DNA of 64,000 nt from Hansfordia pulvinata (lineage: Eukaryota > Ascomycota > Sordariomycetes > Xylariales): positions 620,001 to 684,000 of the forward strand of contig BJKQ01000006.1 in NCBI GenBank assembly GCA_006538405.1. The letters are read 5' to 3'. How positions within the stretch are numbered: position 1 is the stretch's first letter; each line of letters begins with the position of its first letter. Below the pieces are notes generated by a model. It did not search any database, was not told the DNA's origin, and worked only from the letters and a program-made list of their open reading frames with translations. Positions 1 to 14,192 of this stretch are shown in pieces. The position numbers were made by a program, and so were the translations under genes.

Positions 1-583
1 TTCGTACCCGGATCAGATAACGATGAAGCGAGAGGCAGCGAGGCAAAAACAAGCCCCTGCTGCCCAATGACGAAATGCGTCCAGGCAAGCATTAGAGTTG
101 CTGTCACCGAGCACACACCGTGTACGTACTCGTAAGCGAGAGAAAGAGAGGGAGATAGCAAGGGTTGCGAGTAGGTGATGTACCGAGTACTCGTACCTAT
201 TATCATTGTTGTTATTAGACGAGTTGCCTACGAGTACGTCCGGTCATGTGCCGCGGGCATTGTCCAGCCCTCTGTGCCCTCGAGAGAGATCACCCCCTGA
301 GCCGTGCACGCCCGGGGGGAGGGGGATCCCAGTCCCGTCAATGCGCGCATAGCAGAGTCACGGGACCATACTCGCAGATGGCTGGGCTGGCTAGCTGGCT
401 CATCAGGGCCCCCTGCAAACCCCTGTCTGCTCGCAGAATCACGGAAGAGGCGAGGAGCGTGGCTGATCTTCGAGTACGCGTACACTAGAAGGGGACACTA
501 CGAAGTACACTATCGTACTCGTCCTAGTTCGGCTTGCGAGGGCTGATTGTGAGAAGAGGCCAATAATGTACTCGTGACCCGGT

Positions 584-585
<2 letters not shown>

Positions 586-614
<29 letters not shown>
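586..614. repeat. (TC)n microsatellite
   Basis: Uninterrupted TC dinucleotide tract of about 14 units, directly visible. Confidence 0.95.
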
Positions 615-618
<4 letters not shown>

Positions 619-1136
619 CTCTGCTAGACTATAATCGGTGCTCTCCTTGTTCTCTCATCACAACACCCTCCGGCGGCGCGCCTTGCCGCTGCAGAACCCG
701 GCCCCAGTACAAGCAACCCCGTCCCGTCCCTTTCCGTCCCTTCGAACGAATGAACGAACGAAAGTCTTGCCCCAAGCCAACTTGCGAGTATCGTATCTAG
801 GGCACGCGGCACGCGCGGGGACCGGCCCCGGCGGCCCCCGTCACCCGAGACGGCACGGAAGATCTGGCGGTTGATCTGGCGCTGTTGAGTTATTTTAGTC
901 GGGGCGTGCACAGTCACACCTATCTGTATTATTACGAGTACATATCGTGGAAGGTGCTGGTGGTCGTATGCTCCGTAAGCAACTAGCCTCTTCTCAGCTA
1001 GCTGGTCAGCAAAAGGGGAGGGCCTTCACGAGTAGTACTCGGAGCATTGTACAAGAAATAAAATATAATAAGATAAAATAAAGCCGGGCTAGCCGGGGTC
1101 CAACCATAACGGCGTGGAAGTACCCGTACGAGTTGG

Positions 1137-1138
<2 letters not shown>

Positions 1139-1170
<32 letters not shown>
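1139..1170. repeat. (AC)16 microsatellite
   Basis: Perfect AC dinucleotide tract. It generates the spurious poly-Val/Cys and His/Thr frames of this area. Confidence 0.95.
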
Positions 1171-1172
<2 letters not shown>

Positions 1173-1562
1173 AAGACCTTGCTGCTCGCTGCTGTCGGCG
1201 AAACGCCGATTGGCCAGCGGGCGGCGGCGAGAGAGAGAGGACTCGTCTTCCCCTCCGGTGCTGTGCCGTTCCGCTCCCTGCCCAGGCGAAGATGGCTGAT
1301 GAAAGAGGCACGAGAGTTTCGACTTTTGTACGACCGGGACGACGAGGACTGGGCCCAGCACCAAGTGTCAGGTGTGTTTACGAGTACTGCCAAGTCGTGA
1401 GGAGCGAGAAGCCGTGAGAGCAAAAAATAGATCATCACAGAGACAGAGAAGAAAGACGACAGACTTCTCCCGATACAGCAAAGACATTTAGACGAGCTAA
1501 TCCATACGATAAGCTAGACCAGGGGGCGCGAGCAGTGTCGGTGCAAGCGCCGATGACTACGC

Positions 1563-1576
1563 TACGAGTACTCGTA
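1563..1576. repeat. 14-bp perfect palindrome TACGAGTACTCGTA
   Basis: Two head-to-head overlapping copies of the dispersed octamer TACGAGTA form a perfect inverted repeat. The same 14-mer recurs at 61977-61990. Confidence 0.9.
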
Positions 1577-1815
1577 CAATGCCAGACGTCGCCAGCATCG
1601 CCGACGACGCCCGTCTTCCAACATCATCACCAAGGCACGAGTAACTCATCACTCATCAGACTACGAGTAGTCAGCAGCTCGCGCGCGCATGCAGATGTGC
1701 GAGTACGACAAAACCCGCGCGGAAACCATCCCGCCCCAGGCCAACCCCCCGGGAACCCCCAGGGGAGGAGGAGAGAGGGGGACGATGCTGCTCGGTGACG
1801 GTGACGAACACTACA

Positions 1816-1837
1816 CACCACCACCACCACCACCACC
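1816..1837. repeat. (CAC)n microsatellite
   Basis: About seven CAC units followed by T-rich and C-rich runs. Confidence 0.9.
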
Positions 1838-2508
1838 CTTTTTTCTATCTCTCTTTTCTCCCTCCCCCCCCCCAAAGTCTGGGGAGAGAGGAGGGGCGGG
1901 AGCGGTCTGTCAAGCGCCCACCTACTCGTACGGGATATACGTGTGAGCTGTCTGTCCGTTGCCAGCTTTTGCTTTCCAAACAACAAGAAGAGCGGAACCT
2001 CCGCGGGAAAACCACCCTCAGGGCAAGAGTCTTCAGAGGACATCTGAAAGTCTCCCATGCAGGGCGCAGGTGAGACTGGCAGTGGGAAAGTTACTCGTAA
2101 AGGCCATAAAGCCTGTGCGCGGCCCAAGAGGAAAAAAGGGCAAATAAAGTCTCTCTCTCTCTTCTCTCACTGCGTCTGCATCTTGTCCCCCCCCCTGCTG
2201 CTGATTATGGCTTGCTCGCTTGACCAAGTACACGTACGAGTACGTGTAAAACAGGCCCCCTACTCGAACGAGTGAGCTCCCAGGCAGAATTAGAACACCC
2301 AGCTACGAGCACTCGTAGGTCGCGCCAGCCCTGCCTACTCGTATGCGCCCTTCCATCTCTCTCTCTGCCTGCGCTGTGCTGCGCTGCGCTGCGCTGGCTG
2401 TCTGCGGGCCTCTTTGCATGCATGACAAGTTGCATGATTCTATTGTCTTTTAGAGGGAGGGGGTCTTACTCTGATAAACCTCTACTCGTACCCCTTCCCC
2501 TTGCCCAT

Positions 2509-2533
<25 letters not shown>
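2509..2533. repeat. (CA)n microsatellite
   Basis: Perfect CA tract of about 12 units. Confidence 0.95.
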
Positions 2534-2539
<6 letters not shown>

Positions 2540-2732
2540 ATGCTTGGTGGCTGTCTGCAACACTGCCCAATAGGCTGCTCCCCGGGTCCCCGGTCCTCGT
2601 CTTGTTGGCCTTGGGCTCGTGAGCTGCCGCCTGGGCATCAAAGATATGGGGGGGAAGAGCTGGGGGCGGGGGTTTTCCGCTTCTCTGCTCTCGTTGGGAT
2701 CAGGACGACACGCATTACGAGTTCGATTTCAT

Positions 2733-2760
2733 ACACACACATACACACACACACACACAC
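2733..2760. repeat. (AC)n microsatellite, interrupted
   Basis: AC tract with a single AT interruption near its middle. Confidence 0.95.
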
Positions 2761-3666
2761 ATATGAGCGTGACACGGCCATGGGACGAGCAAACAGACGC
2801 GAGAAGAGAAGAAAAAGAGCATCCATCTGGCGCGCTACGAGCATCGCAGTATCCGCTTTTCGCTGGAATGGCAGCACCGTCTCTTTCTCTCTCTCTTCCT
2901 TTCTTCTCTCGCGCGACCCGCGAAGCGAATGCCGGCAGTTGGGGGGGTGGTAACGTGGAGACCAGTAGTTCCAGTCTACTGTCTCCCCTTTTCCACACCA
3001 CCCCCCACCCCGCCGTTGACGTGTTCCGACAGCTGGGATAGCGGCCCAGGGGGTGGCATGTGTGGCATGTGACATTGGCTCTTCTTGGCCAAACTCTTGT
3101 GAGGGGAGCGGGTGTTTCCCTCTTTGCGCGACGTTTCTTTGGCCGTGCACTGATAGACTTCACACACGACAACTTGAAGATGGGAGGCGGCAGACACCTT
3201 GGGACGTTCGTCGTCTCTGTTGCGCTCGCTTACCTGCCGAGCGCGCATGAGCCCCCTCCCCCCCGCTCCTCCATGTCCAGGCATTTTCAGACCTGGTCGT
3301 CGACCTGGCGTATGTGTGAGCCCGGCTGAAAAATACGAGAAATCCTCCTCTCCCCCCCGAATAGAGCCGAGGCACGCGCGGCTGGCATTGGCATGGACCG
3401 AGTTCACGATGCTAGTGCGTATATCTGTGGTTGCCGTGTGCGAGATTGGAAGGCATTCGCCGCCGCCGCCGCCGCCGCCTGGACAAGAGCCCGAGCCCCC
3501 GCAAGTGAAGACGGCGTCGTGTTTTCCCGGAGACCGCCTAAAACCCCGCCTGCGGCGCTGAATACCGCCATGCTCAAGTTGCTAAGTCGAATGGCAACGG
3601 TGGAAACGAAGCTGGCGCCGGGGGGGGGGGGCTGACGAGAGGGCGCGGCTCATGTGGCGTCAACCG

Positions 3667-3682
3667 CCCCCCCCCCCCCCCC
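3667..3682. repeat. C16 homopolymer
   Basis: Run of 16 cytosines. Runs of this length are prone to base-calling indels. Confidence 0.9.
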
Positions 3683-5142
3683 TTCTACAAGAAGAGCTTG
3701 CTGCGCTTGCCGCGCTTGCAGCTACAGCTATCGCTGTAACGGAACAACGTGGCGACCCGCCGCCGCCATCAGCGCGTCAGAACAAAACGAATGCCACTCC
3801 CGCGCGTGTTTCCAGCGCATGCCTCGATGCTGCGAGGGACGAGTAATGCGTCTTTGTTGTGCCGAGGAGACAACCCCGCATGGTCGAGGAAGCAGCGAGC
3901 CCCATCCCTGACAGAGAGCGCCGAGGAGAGAGAAGAGGTAGAGAGACTCGACCAAGGCGGCGGACACGATCTAGCTCACGCTCGCCACAGCTGGGCAACA
4001 TGGGAAAGGAAGCATTGTTGTTGGTGAGCTGAGCGCGACAAGAGTTGCGGGTTGCTGCGACTTGGCGATATTCCGAAACGTGCGGCGCCCCACTGCCCAA
4101 TTAATATGTGGAAGACGGCGGCGACGAGTGCGTAGTACGAGCAACTCGAGGGAGTGCCTCTTGCCTTTGCGCCCCTCTCCCACTCTCGCAAGTGTGAGTG
4201 AGTGAGTGGGTGGCCGCATTCCTAGACAGACGGTGTCTTATTATCATCATTATCTGACGCTCGCGGCCAGGAGAAGAGACTCGTATGACCTGCGCGCGGG
4301 GCACCGCCAGGCGATATGTGCCTGCGACTGTCTGAGTCAAGTCAAAGGCCCGGGCGGCGAACTGGCTGAGCAGCCCGACAAGGGGTCTTTCGCCGTCCGT
4401 CTTTGGCGCGTGCGTGCCCGAATGGAGGTGCTCGTGAGCAGGGCAGGCAGGCGGCATTTTCAGGTGAGACAATACGTTACGAACTGCCCTTTGGACGAAC
4501 TCGCACATGTCTGGTCTGGTCTGGTCCGCGGACAGAGAAGCCCGCTGTCCGCTGGCTTTTTCTCCGCGAGCGCGCGGCCGTCGGCGTCTCGTCGCTGCTG
4601 CTGCCGCGGGAGACTCGGGCGTACTCGTGGTTCCTGTGTGCCTGTCTGCCCACCTGCACGTTGCGAAGGCCAAAAAAAAAACCAAAAAAAAAACAAACCA
4701 AGCTTCCAGCAACTCGTGCACGAGCACTGGTAGGCCGCTAGAGAGGCAAGTTGTCAAGCCTCTTGCATCACCGTGCGGCGCCGGAAACCTGCCCGCCGGC
4801 CAAGCACATCAGTCGCACGCTTCGGCGCAGGGGATGCTCGGGCTGATGCTTGTACTCCTACCTGTAGGGGTGTCTGCACCAATACACACGCCTCGTGCAC
4901 AGCGTGACCAGGGGCAGGTAACGCCATAGGTACCCATACAAGGCCGCATCAGTAGCAGCCAGAAAAGAGGTGAGAGAGAAGGGGGAAAAAAAGAAGAAAA
5001 GCGGGCACGGATGATGCCGGCGGCAAAGCCGTGCCCGTGTGGGCCGTTGATTGGATTGCAGGGCCCCGTCAAGGGTTTTGATGCTTGGCGTGACGCAGTC
5101 ACAATCATTCAACGCCTTGGCCCCGTCGTCGGTCAGAGAGAC

Positions 5143-5162
5143 AGAGAGAGAGAGAGAGAGAG
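5143..5162. repeat. (AG)n microsatellite
   Basis: Perfect AG tract of ten units. Confidence 0.95.
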
Positions 5163-6090
5163 CTTGCTGCGTTGTGCTGTCATTGCGCGCGGTTGGGTTA
5201 GGTATCTTTTCCGCTTCTATCTCTCTCTTTCCCTTTTGTGCGCGCGGTATGCCCAGGTCGTCCAATTTGCCGAGGTGAATGCCGGTAGACGGCCAAAGAT
5301 GGGCGCCCTTGCCACCGTCGTCGGTACGGGCGTCCCTAGCGACGGCGTAGTGAAGCGAGCGGGATATTTGGGTTGAATCGTGAGGCGAGCGAGTACGAGT
5401 TGCTCCTTAGCAGGCATCCCAACCAGCAGGCATCTTCGGCAGCGTCTGGGTGCGTGCACAGATCGCGTCGCCCCGACCCCTCCCCGCGCCGAAGGAGTGT
5501 TCCTCGTACGAGTACTGGGAATATACCGTACCGTTACCGCCAGTCATCGGGAATCCTGGCATGGGCTGAGCTGCGAGTTCCGGGACGCGTCAAGGCGGGC
5601 GAGGGTGAGGTCGAAGGATTTATCGGGGGCGGCTGGTTGAGGCTGGCTCGGCGGTAACTCGGCGAAGCTCCCCTGCTCTGCTCGGTAATCTCAAGCGGCA
5701 TCCGTGGTAATAGCACCAGAGCTCGCAGGCAATAGTCGGGCATGACGGATGACAGGAAGCTGATTACGAGTGTCAACACCAGCCTCCTTCGAACCTTGTC
5801 TCGCTCGACTAACCTCGACTCGGCCGGTATCCGAGTGAGGGACACACGGGCACCGCCCCCTCGCCTCTCCCGGGAGGCTTTCAAGCTGCAGGCTGCAGTA
5901 GGGCATCGCCTCTGTTCTCGCTTCTTCTCGTTGTGGCAGTGGTAGTGGCAGAGGCACCGCAAGTCGTGAGTTGTGTTGCGTTCGAGAGCACGCATCGCGC
6001 AAAGCCGCCTAAACTAACTTAGCTCCGAAGCTAGCGTGGGTGCAGGGGGGGATGCAAGAGGGAGTATGACGTTGTGCGGCCACACACAGG

Positions 6091-6109
6091 CACACACACA
6101 CACACACAC
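6091..6109. repeat. (CA)n microsatellite
   Basis: Perfect CA tract of about nine units. Confidence 0.95.
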
Positions 6110-8950
6110 CTCTCGTCTGTCTCTGGGCCAAGGGGGGGATCGCCATGGCGTTTCTGCCGCGCCTGCCGCGACGAATTCGATGGACGCAGCGGCATTTCAT
6201 GAGTCGCGAGCGCCGGCAGGATGATGCGATGACTTGCGACGTCTTGTGTGGTGGAATCCTCGGCGTGATGGCACATGCGCTCGACTCGGTGGCCGTTGGG
6301 AGGGATGTGGTACTGATTGATGTCCGGGCTTGAAATTATGTAAGCGGGTGCAGAGTCTGCAGTGCCCAGGTAAGAAGAGACCGTACCGGGCACTCACTGG
6401 GGCGCGGGTACATCCAGGAGGGCATACCTAACTCGTAAAGCCACATCCATGCTGGTCAAGACAGACGCGGGCGAGTACTCGTACCTGTCGAGGGGTGGTT
6501 CTGTTCCCCAGTCTGGGATCAGTACCGGTACTGCCGTCTTGTTTCCCATGTCTGATTCGCATCGGGCACCAGTGGAGACCGAGGTCTGCGCGCGGCAATG
6601 CATCGAGGAGAGGTAGAGGCGAGGTTCCCGTACATAGGTACTTTGAAGCTCAGATCGACTCAGGACGTGGCCGACCGTGCCAGTAGGTACCGATACCGCC
6701 GACGGGATCGCATGGCCCACGATACTGGTCTCATCATACGGGAGATTCTCACGATGACCCGGTCCTTATTACGAGCGCTGCTTATTTATAGGGCATTCAT
6801 CAATATGCCCTCCACGTCGCCGGAGATGTTCTCCCTTCGCGGGCAAGTCCTAAATTGTCATCACCATGCCAGGGGGGCCGGGCTGGATCCCGCTGCGTCG
6901 CCGGCCACCGACACCGCGCATTGCTTACGAGTGACCTACTCGTGGGCTCTGCAGGCTTGGAGTTGGCACGTAAGTGGGCATCCGTTGTCCGTCCTTGAGA
7001 GGAACTGGGACCTCACCGACGGCAATGGGCCGGCAGCGAACCCCAGTCGGCTCTCAGGGCCCGCCTTCGGGAGGGCGGTGGGTGGCCGGCGGCGCCCGAG
7101 GTGAGGCTGGCGAGCTGCTGCTGCTGAACCTGTCGGCATTACGGCAGAACGCGACGATGATATCCAATAACAAAGGACCCAGATTCATCCCGCCGGTGCC
7201 TGGAGCGGGCGGGCTGCATCCCGAGTTATTGCATCCATCCACGTTGCTGTTCTCAGCGGCGTCCACTGAATGGATACCTCAGTCCGCCAGTGCGCGGTGC
7301 GAGGGTTTGCTGTGCTGGAAAGCGGTGCTCAGGTACCGGGCAGGCAGTGGTACTTGTACGGGTACAGAGACTGATCCGCCATGAGCCGGCCGGCACGAAA
7401 GGCGACCCGCCAACGGCCAGGAGCTGGGTTAGGAAGTACCTTGCTCTCGCACCGCTGCAGAACGTCCCGGTCCGCGAGGTACTTGGCGGTTCGAAAACTG
7501 GGCGGCTGGCCGGAGTCGGGGATCGACCCAAGTGCCCGGCAACCTGACTCAGGTTCAGTGGCTACCTCTATTCGAGTGCGCTGCGTACCGGCCTGAGAAT
7601 CCGAGCCCTGGCTACCTCAAATACCTCGAGTGCCTACTCGCAGACCAACATAGGTTGCGAATTCAACAGCGCCGACGTGGAGATGCCGCATCCAACCTCT
7701 CACACTCGCCTTCCAGGAAGGCGGATGCATTCAATGTTGTGTGATGGATGCTTGCTTGGTCACGGAATGCCGCAGGACGACATCGGTCATGTGCCATAGG
7801 GTCGAGCAGACGTGGATGGCCCCTCCGCACGGACGGCGACCGCAGATCAATCCGGCAGCCGCCTCCGCCCTGCGTCGGCCATGGTTCAGGGACTCGGCCA
7901 TCCGCGTCGCCATTGTTCTTCGAGTAGGTACTCGTACCCCTTCCCTTTCCCTCTGCAAGGTGCAGGGGGTCGGGGAAGTTGGTGTTCGCTGCCCCGGAGG
8001 CAATTCCTCCCGCCTCGCGCATCGTGTACTAATTTGCTTTGCCGAGGGGCGCCGTCTACGGGTCTCTCTACTCGTGAAAGTTGGTCTATCGGCCATTATT
8101 TTAGCGACCGAGCGGGAAAAACAAGCGGCCAATGGCAAAGTGAAGAATTGAAGGGGAGAGAGAGAGAGGCAAAAGTCAGGGTAGGAAGCCGGAAAAAAAA
8201 AAAAGAAGACTAAAATAAAATCATGTGGCCGCGGTCGGCAGCTAATTTCACGTTGCGCGAGTTTCACGAGTACGTGGGAGATGAGCGGTGTGGGCGCGCT
8301 GACTCGAGGGCAATTTTCCCGATCTCGCTCTCGTTTCGTACGCGTGTATCTTCGTAACGAGTGTACTTTTTTCATTATTATTATTATCATCCCTCGTCCT
8401 GCGCGGGACATCTCCGAGGAAGCACGTTGCTGCTCTGCGCGGGGCCTTGGCGCCTTTCGCGTCGGACGGGCTGTGAGCGACCGATCCAAGGGGCGGGCAA
8501 GATGCTTGAAAGCTGGCTGCGAGGATTCGTGTTTTCCTGGAAGACGCGGGCCTCTCTACAGGCGAGTACTCTCGCTGTCGTGGGATATCCAGCGCATTTG
8601 TCCGTCTGCCGGATGGGTTCGCCCGCTACGAGTACATACGTCCTCGTGGCACTAGCGAGGCCGATGGTCCAAGGCCGGCTGGCTGCTGGTGCCCTCTTGA
8701 CATGTCTTGTCGTCCGCTGCCCAGCCCACTTCTTGCGGCTCCCCGGGCTTGCTTGCTGGAGACGGCGCGGGCGGGCGGATGGATGAGCGGGCTCTCCTTT
8801 GCGGCCGACCAACAGACAAGTGGACAAGGCCGGCGCAGACAGAGGCGGGAGCGGTGGGACACCAGAGAGGGCGGGACTCGGATGCTTGCGTGCCGGGGCG
8901 TCGGCGCACGTGGGAGGTGGGGACCGGCTTTCTGGATGACCTTTTCTCTC

Positions 8951-9062
8951 GGGGGGGGGGGGGGGACAAGCAAGGATGACGCCCTCAAGAACCGCCGCTC
9001 ACATGTGTGCGCTACGGAGTACGAGTACATGAGCAGAGCCGCGAACCGGGGGGGGGGGGGGG
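8951..9062. repeat. Two G15 homopolymers about 80 bp apart
   Basis: Runs of 15 G lie at 8951-8965 and 9048-9062, with a TACGAGTA octamer between them. Confidence 0.9.
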
Positions 9063-9888
9063 ACCCGGCGGCGGGGCAGGCGGGACGGGAGAGAGGAGCG
9101 GCCCAAGCCCTCACGGGGTTACACAGAGTGCTGGTATGGGTCCTCGGCAGGTGGGTGAATCAAAAAGCTCCTAGTGCCGAAGGCTCACAGAAGGACTGGA
9201 GCCCTGGGGTGGGCGGTCAGGGGGGGTGTTGCGCCACCGGCAGAGCGACGAAGCATCACTGCACGCAGGGCGGGCCCGGCGGGTTTTATATTTTATTTTT
9301 GGCCTTCGAGTGTCACGAGTGCGCGTGTGTGACCGATCAACGACTGTCTGGCTGATGGAATGACTGCTGGAGAGAACAGCGTTGCCGAAGATGCGGTTCG
9401 CCGGCAAGGTCTGTGCTCGTTCGAATACCCGCCGGCCCGCCTGCCAGCCTCACGGCCGCCCCGGTAAAAAAAAAAGGTGAGGGGGGGAAGGACCCATCGT
9501 GGAAGCGCGACGCCAGGAACAGGAACAGAGACAGAGACGTCTTGCTCATTCAGGCACACGGGGCGGGCTGGAGCGCTTGTACGAGTTCTCGCCCTCACCC
9601 GCCCCAGCCTCGTTCCGCCCTGGGGGGGAGTGGCACCCTCCACCCGACGACGGGAGAGCGGCGGCGGCGGGGAGCGGCAGGCTCGCCGGAGCGGGATTCC
9701 GAGAGCCATGGGACGGAGCGATGATGGAAGAACGGGGCCCTCTCTCGGCGGCGGAGGGGACAGGAGGGGAGAGAGAGGAAGTGGGAGAGGGGCAGCAGCG
9801 CGGGTCCGCGGGAACCACGCCCAAGATGGAGCCCCCCCTCCCATGCCACGAGCATGCATGTCGCGCAGAACCCGCGACGGGGGTTGGG

Positions 9889-9915
9889 GCAGATGGCAGA
9901 TGGCAGATGGCAGAT
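9889..9915. repeat. 7-bp tandem repeat (GCAGATG)
   Basis: Three full units and most of a fourth, perfectly matching. Period seven would not preserve frame if variable, which argues against coding. Confidence 0.9.
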
Positions 9916-10829
9916 CTGGTGGGAGTGCGAGTGGGCTTCGGGTGATCCAAGCCAGACCCATCACCGTTGGACAGATGGAGACCGGCTCCGTACCTGCTAC
10001 CACGGACCACGAGCATGCCTACCTACCTACCTAATTGATTCCTTAGGTAAGGTAGTTTCAGTCGAGTGTGGACTCGTAGATGGCAATAGTCTGTCCGCGA
10101 CGTTGACGTTGTTGGACATTGATCAATCGGGGACTTGGTTTTTTTTTCCGTCGCTCCCAGTGCTGTCTCCTACGTGTGGTCTGATTCTCAGTACCGCGCA
10201 CCTGAGGTACGAGTACACCTACCTACGCGTCCCTCTGTCGCGTACAGGTACGACCGGGAGCAGTCCAAACGTGTCTCTGCCACCGGCGCGGCCGAGCCAG
10301 ATGGAATCACAGCGTGCACGACCACGAGTAAGCCAGCGACCGAAGGCAGCCCTAGAAGGATACCCTACCAGCAGCGCCCTCAGCTCGGACCAGGCGTGTC
10401 GCCGCTCGCCCCAAAAAGGCCGAAGGGCGAAGGGGGCGGCAAAGCTGGCGATCCCCACGGACAGCCCGGCAGCAGACGGCCGCGCCGCTCCTCGTCCGAG
10501 GACACGAGACGAGACGTGACGAGACGATGCGATGCGATGCGATGGGAGATCAGCCGACCCGACCCGACGCAACACGACACGAAGCCCAACGGCGTACTCG
10601 TACGAGGCACGAGCATGTGGTCCGCGTCTGCCGGGGCCTCGCGAAATCACTCGCCTTGCGTGTCAGCGGCAGCCGATCACTCGGCGATACGCGCGGCCCT
10701 GGATTCTGCTCGCCTGCCGATCCGTCCTGTGCTGTTCCATCATCCCCGTTCCCCCTCCCCCGGAGCGGGCGGCGGCTGCTGCACCGGAGGCGAGTGCGCC
10801 ATCTGCCGTGCGTGCGCATGCTGCCCTGG

Positions 10830-10848
10830 TTTTTTTTTTTTTTTTTTT
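10830..10848. repeat. T19 homopolymer
   Basis: Run of 19 thymines in otherwise GC-rich sequence. Confidence 0.9.
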
Positions 10849-13800
10849 GCACCTTGTTTGGAGCATTTGCAAGTGTCACGATGATCAAATTGCGCCGTTG
10901 CATTGCATTGGCTTTGGGTCATCAGATGGCCGTGACGTCCGACCTGGCTCGAGCGATGATGGACACATGCGCAGTTGTCTCCCTTTCATTGTCTGTCGCC
11001 ATGCCTGGATAGGTACTATTCTTGTCTGATTGACAGCCCATGGATCCGGGAGGGAACAAGAAGGGCCGAGTCGGGCAGACTCGTCGCAGGGGGCGAGCCG
11101 TGCGCTCGCCACTGTCTTGATTCTACGCCTGCCTTTGGACATTCGATCGTACATGTGCCATCCATTTTATTCAATGTCAAGTAGTTGCCGAGTTAGTATG
11201 TATGTACCTCGAACTATCTACCTGACGGGGGCTACGAGTACACCTGCACCGAGGGTCGCTGGATGCAGGGCACTGCCTGATCCCTTGATGTAGGCGATAA
11301 TGTCTCGATTCCGGCACGGGTACGCATGTACGTAGGTGCCCGTACATACGTCGATACCCCGAGCAGCGATGCCATCCCACGATGCCCACGAGCATGCAGC
11401 ACATCTTGATGAGCCCGTACTCGGAGTGATCGTACACATCACGGCCTCGAGTACATGCACGTCGTCAAAATCCCTCGACTGCGCCGATCGGCCCCGCGCG
11501 CACCCTCACCACACCCCTATCGCCCGACTGCATCTCATCACGTACCACGACCGTAGGAGCGTTCATTCAAAGTTAAGTATTAGGTGCCTGGTACCCTCGG
11601 GCCAGTGACGCGTGTATGCGTACCTCGACCTGCATGCTCGTAGGTACCGTGTGGGCGCGCGCATCCAATGCTTCCCGTCTGTTTGGAGGGGGTTTGTTCT
11701 GGCGACACCACGTAGGTCGTGCGGTACCGGTACTCGTGCCTCGACTCGACCCATCGGTTCGATTGGGACCCTGTCTGTCTGTTCCTGGCCGTGACGGGTG
11801 TCTTCGCTCCGGGCCCCGCCGGCCAATGACGGCCTGCTTGGCGGCGCACCACTTCACGATGGCACGCTGAGGTGTGCTTGGTCCCATCCCAGCAGCCGCC
11901 GTGGGCGCACGTGTCCTGGAAAATGACACCGACCGCGATAGGTTGGTGTCAGCATATAGCAATGTCCAGGCAGTGGGAGAGGCAGTAGTACACCACGTGT
12001 ACTCGCGTACTCGTGTACCCTTGTACTCGCGTAGTGAAAGTGGTGGTGGTCCAGTGGTGGTGGTGGTGGTGACGGCGGCGGCGGTCACTCCGAGATATTT
12101 TGGCCTCTCCCCGATCAGCCTTTCCTCGTGCCTTGGAGTTGCCCGTGGCGGCGTCGTTACAGCCCGCGGCGGGATGAGGGAGGCCGCACTCCACCCATCC
12201 GTGAGGCGTCCCGAATCTCTGGTCGCCTAGGCTGTTAGTGCTGGCGGCAAGGCCCAGTTGACGCCCGCTTGGCACGGGTGAGTCTTTGAGATGGCACGCG
12301 CACGCCTTGAGGATTGGCTGCCCTCATTATTTTTATTTTTATCGATATCATCATCATGAATGTTTCCTGTTGTCGCCACTCGGCCACAGCAGATGGTTCG
12401 CTCACACGCCCCCGGCCTGGACGCACGCCTCAACTCTGCTCGTATCCCGCCCCCCCTACCCTTTGCGCACCCAGAAAGGGGGCCGTTCTGGAGAGGCGCA
12501 CGAAGCCCCTGCCAGGGTGTGATGGCTCTGCAGGCTCGCGGTGCGCGGCTCTGATTCGACGACGCCGGCAGATTTGCTTGCGACCGCGACACACGCACCA
12601 CGCACACGCACAGTGCTTCACGATAACGATCGATAGCTCGTCACGGATACGGACAGGCGGCCTAAAGCGGCGTCGAGACGGGCAACTGAATGAATCGCTC
12701 ATGATGCCACCCTCTCTCTCCGCCGACCGCGTCTGGTCACGAGCATAGGGGCACGGGCACTACGAGATGTATGTGGCTGCCCACCTGCCTGTCTGTCCGT
12801 CCATACGTGCCTCGAGGAGCTAATGATAGACACCTTAGATACCGTTGCTGCAAGGTGTGCGTACGAGTACACCCGGGCACGATACATTACGAGTGATCAT
12901 TACGTACCGTAGGTACACGTACCTCTTCAGACCAGGAGTCCCATCAATGTTTTCGAGCGTGCCGCGTTACGCATCGGGTGAACAGGCACGACAGGGCCCC
13001 ATGCCACGGGGACGGACCAACAGCCCCCCGTTGCGAGGCGAGGCAGACCCGACAGGGGACCGGCCACCTGGGATGCCCTCTCTCGTGTCGCAACCGTGAA
13101 ACAGCCCCCAAAACGGCTGCCCAAGCCCGGCTCTATTGGCCGCAACACTGCCAGCGGCGCAGGGGGGGTGACCTGCGAGATGGGTGTGGGGGGGGAGGGG
13201 CTGCCTGTTTGCCTGACTACGTCTGGACTTGATTGACTTGATTATACTCGTGCCCAAATGAGCTGCCGGCGGCAGCATGGCGCTGCTTACAATACCACGC
13301 CAATATGTACGTTCTGGCCGGGTATACCCCGGGGATGTCCAGAGCCAGGTACGAGTACATGAGGTCGGTGGTAGGGATCCGCACAGCGACACACCACACC
13401 CAGCACCCCGACGGTACAGGAACAACAACTTTCCAATTCCGAGAACACCCTACGAGGACCTGGAAGACACCTGTAATTATACACGCGAGGCACCCGCGCT
13501 GGAAAATCACAGCATCCATGGATCCGCACCTCTTTACACACCTGCCGACTCTGAGACGACACCTCGTACCTGGGGGCTCATGTGGACTCATCTATAATCA
13601 TCCGCGCCCGCAGACGCAGCAATGTCCGCAGATGCAGGTCTTGGTCATCAATTGCCTCGCCTCGTGCAGTGGCCCGTCGACCTTCCAAGTCCAGCCAGCC
13701 AGCCAGCCACTCACTCACTCACTTAATTGACTGCGCCCGGGTCCGCGGGCGTGAGGAGTGTGAGGCCGCCAGCGCGCGCGCGTTTGATGGGAAAACCCGC

Positions 13801-14192
13801 GATGCTCTGCCTTGGCCTTTACCCTGCTCGCGTTCTTTCCTTCGCCACGCGCTGCTGAATCCAGCAAGGCTCGTCGCCCCTAACAAAGTGGCATGCGCCT
13901 AAGCCTCATTGGCATTGGATCCGCCCCCCCGGCCTTTCCGAGCAGAGCGGGCGAGATGCGAATAGCCCCAAGGCGCTTGCGCATCGTCATCACCCGCGGG
14001 GCGCACGATCATCGAAAACTGTACGCGTACCAGTAACTCGTAGATGCGCCCGTCCATATCCCGCGGCGCCGTATCGAGCAGCGAAGGCACGACACACTAT
14101 AAGTGCGCATCAGGTGCTATTGCGGCAATAAATCGAGAATGGCCTTGTTCTGCCTGCATGCACCAGATAGACAACTGACCGAGAGCCCAAGA

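Noticed and set aside
7480..7560. tRNA-like GGTTCGA sequence
   Set aside because: The T-loop-like string is not accompanied by an acceptor stem or anticodon arm at the right spacing.
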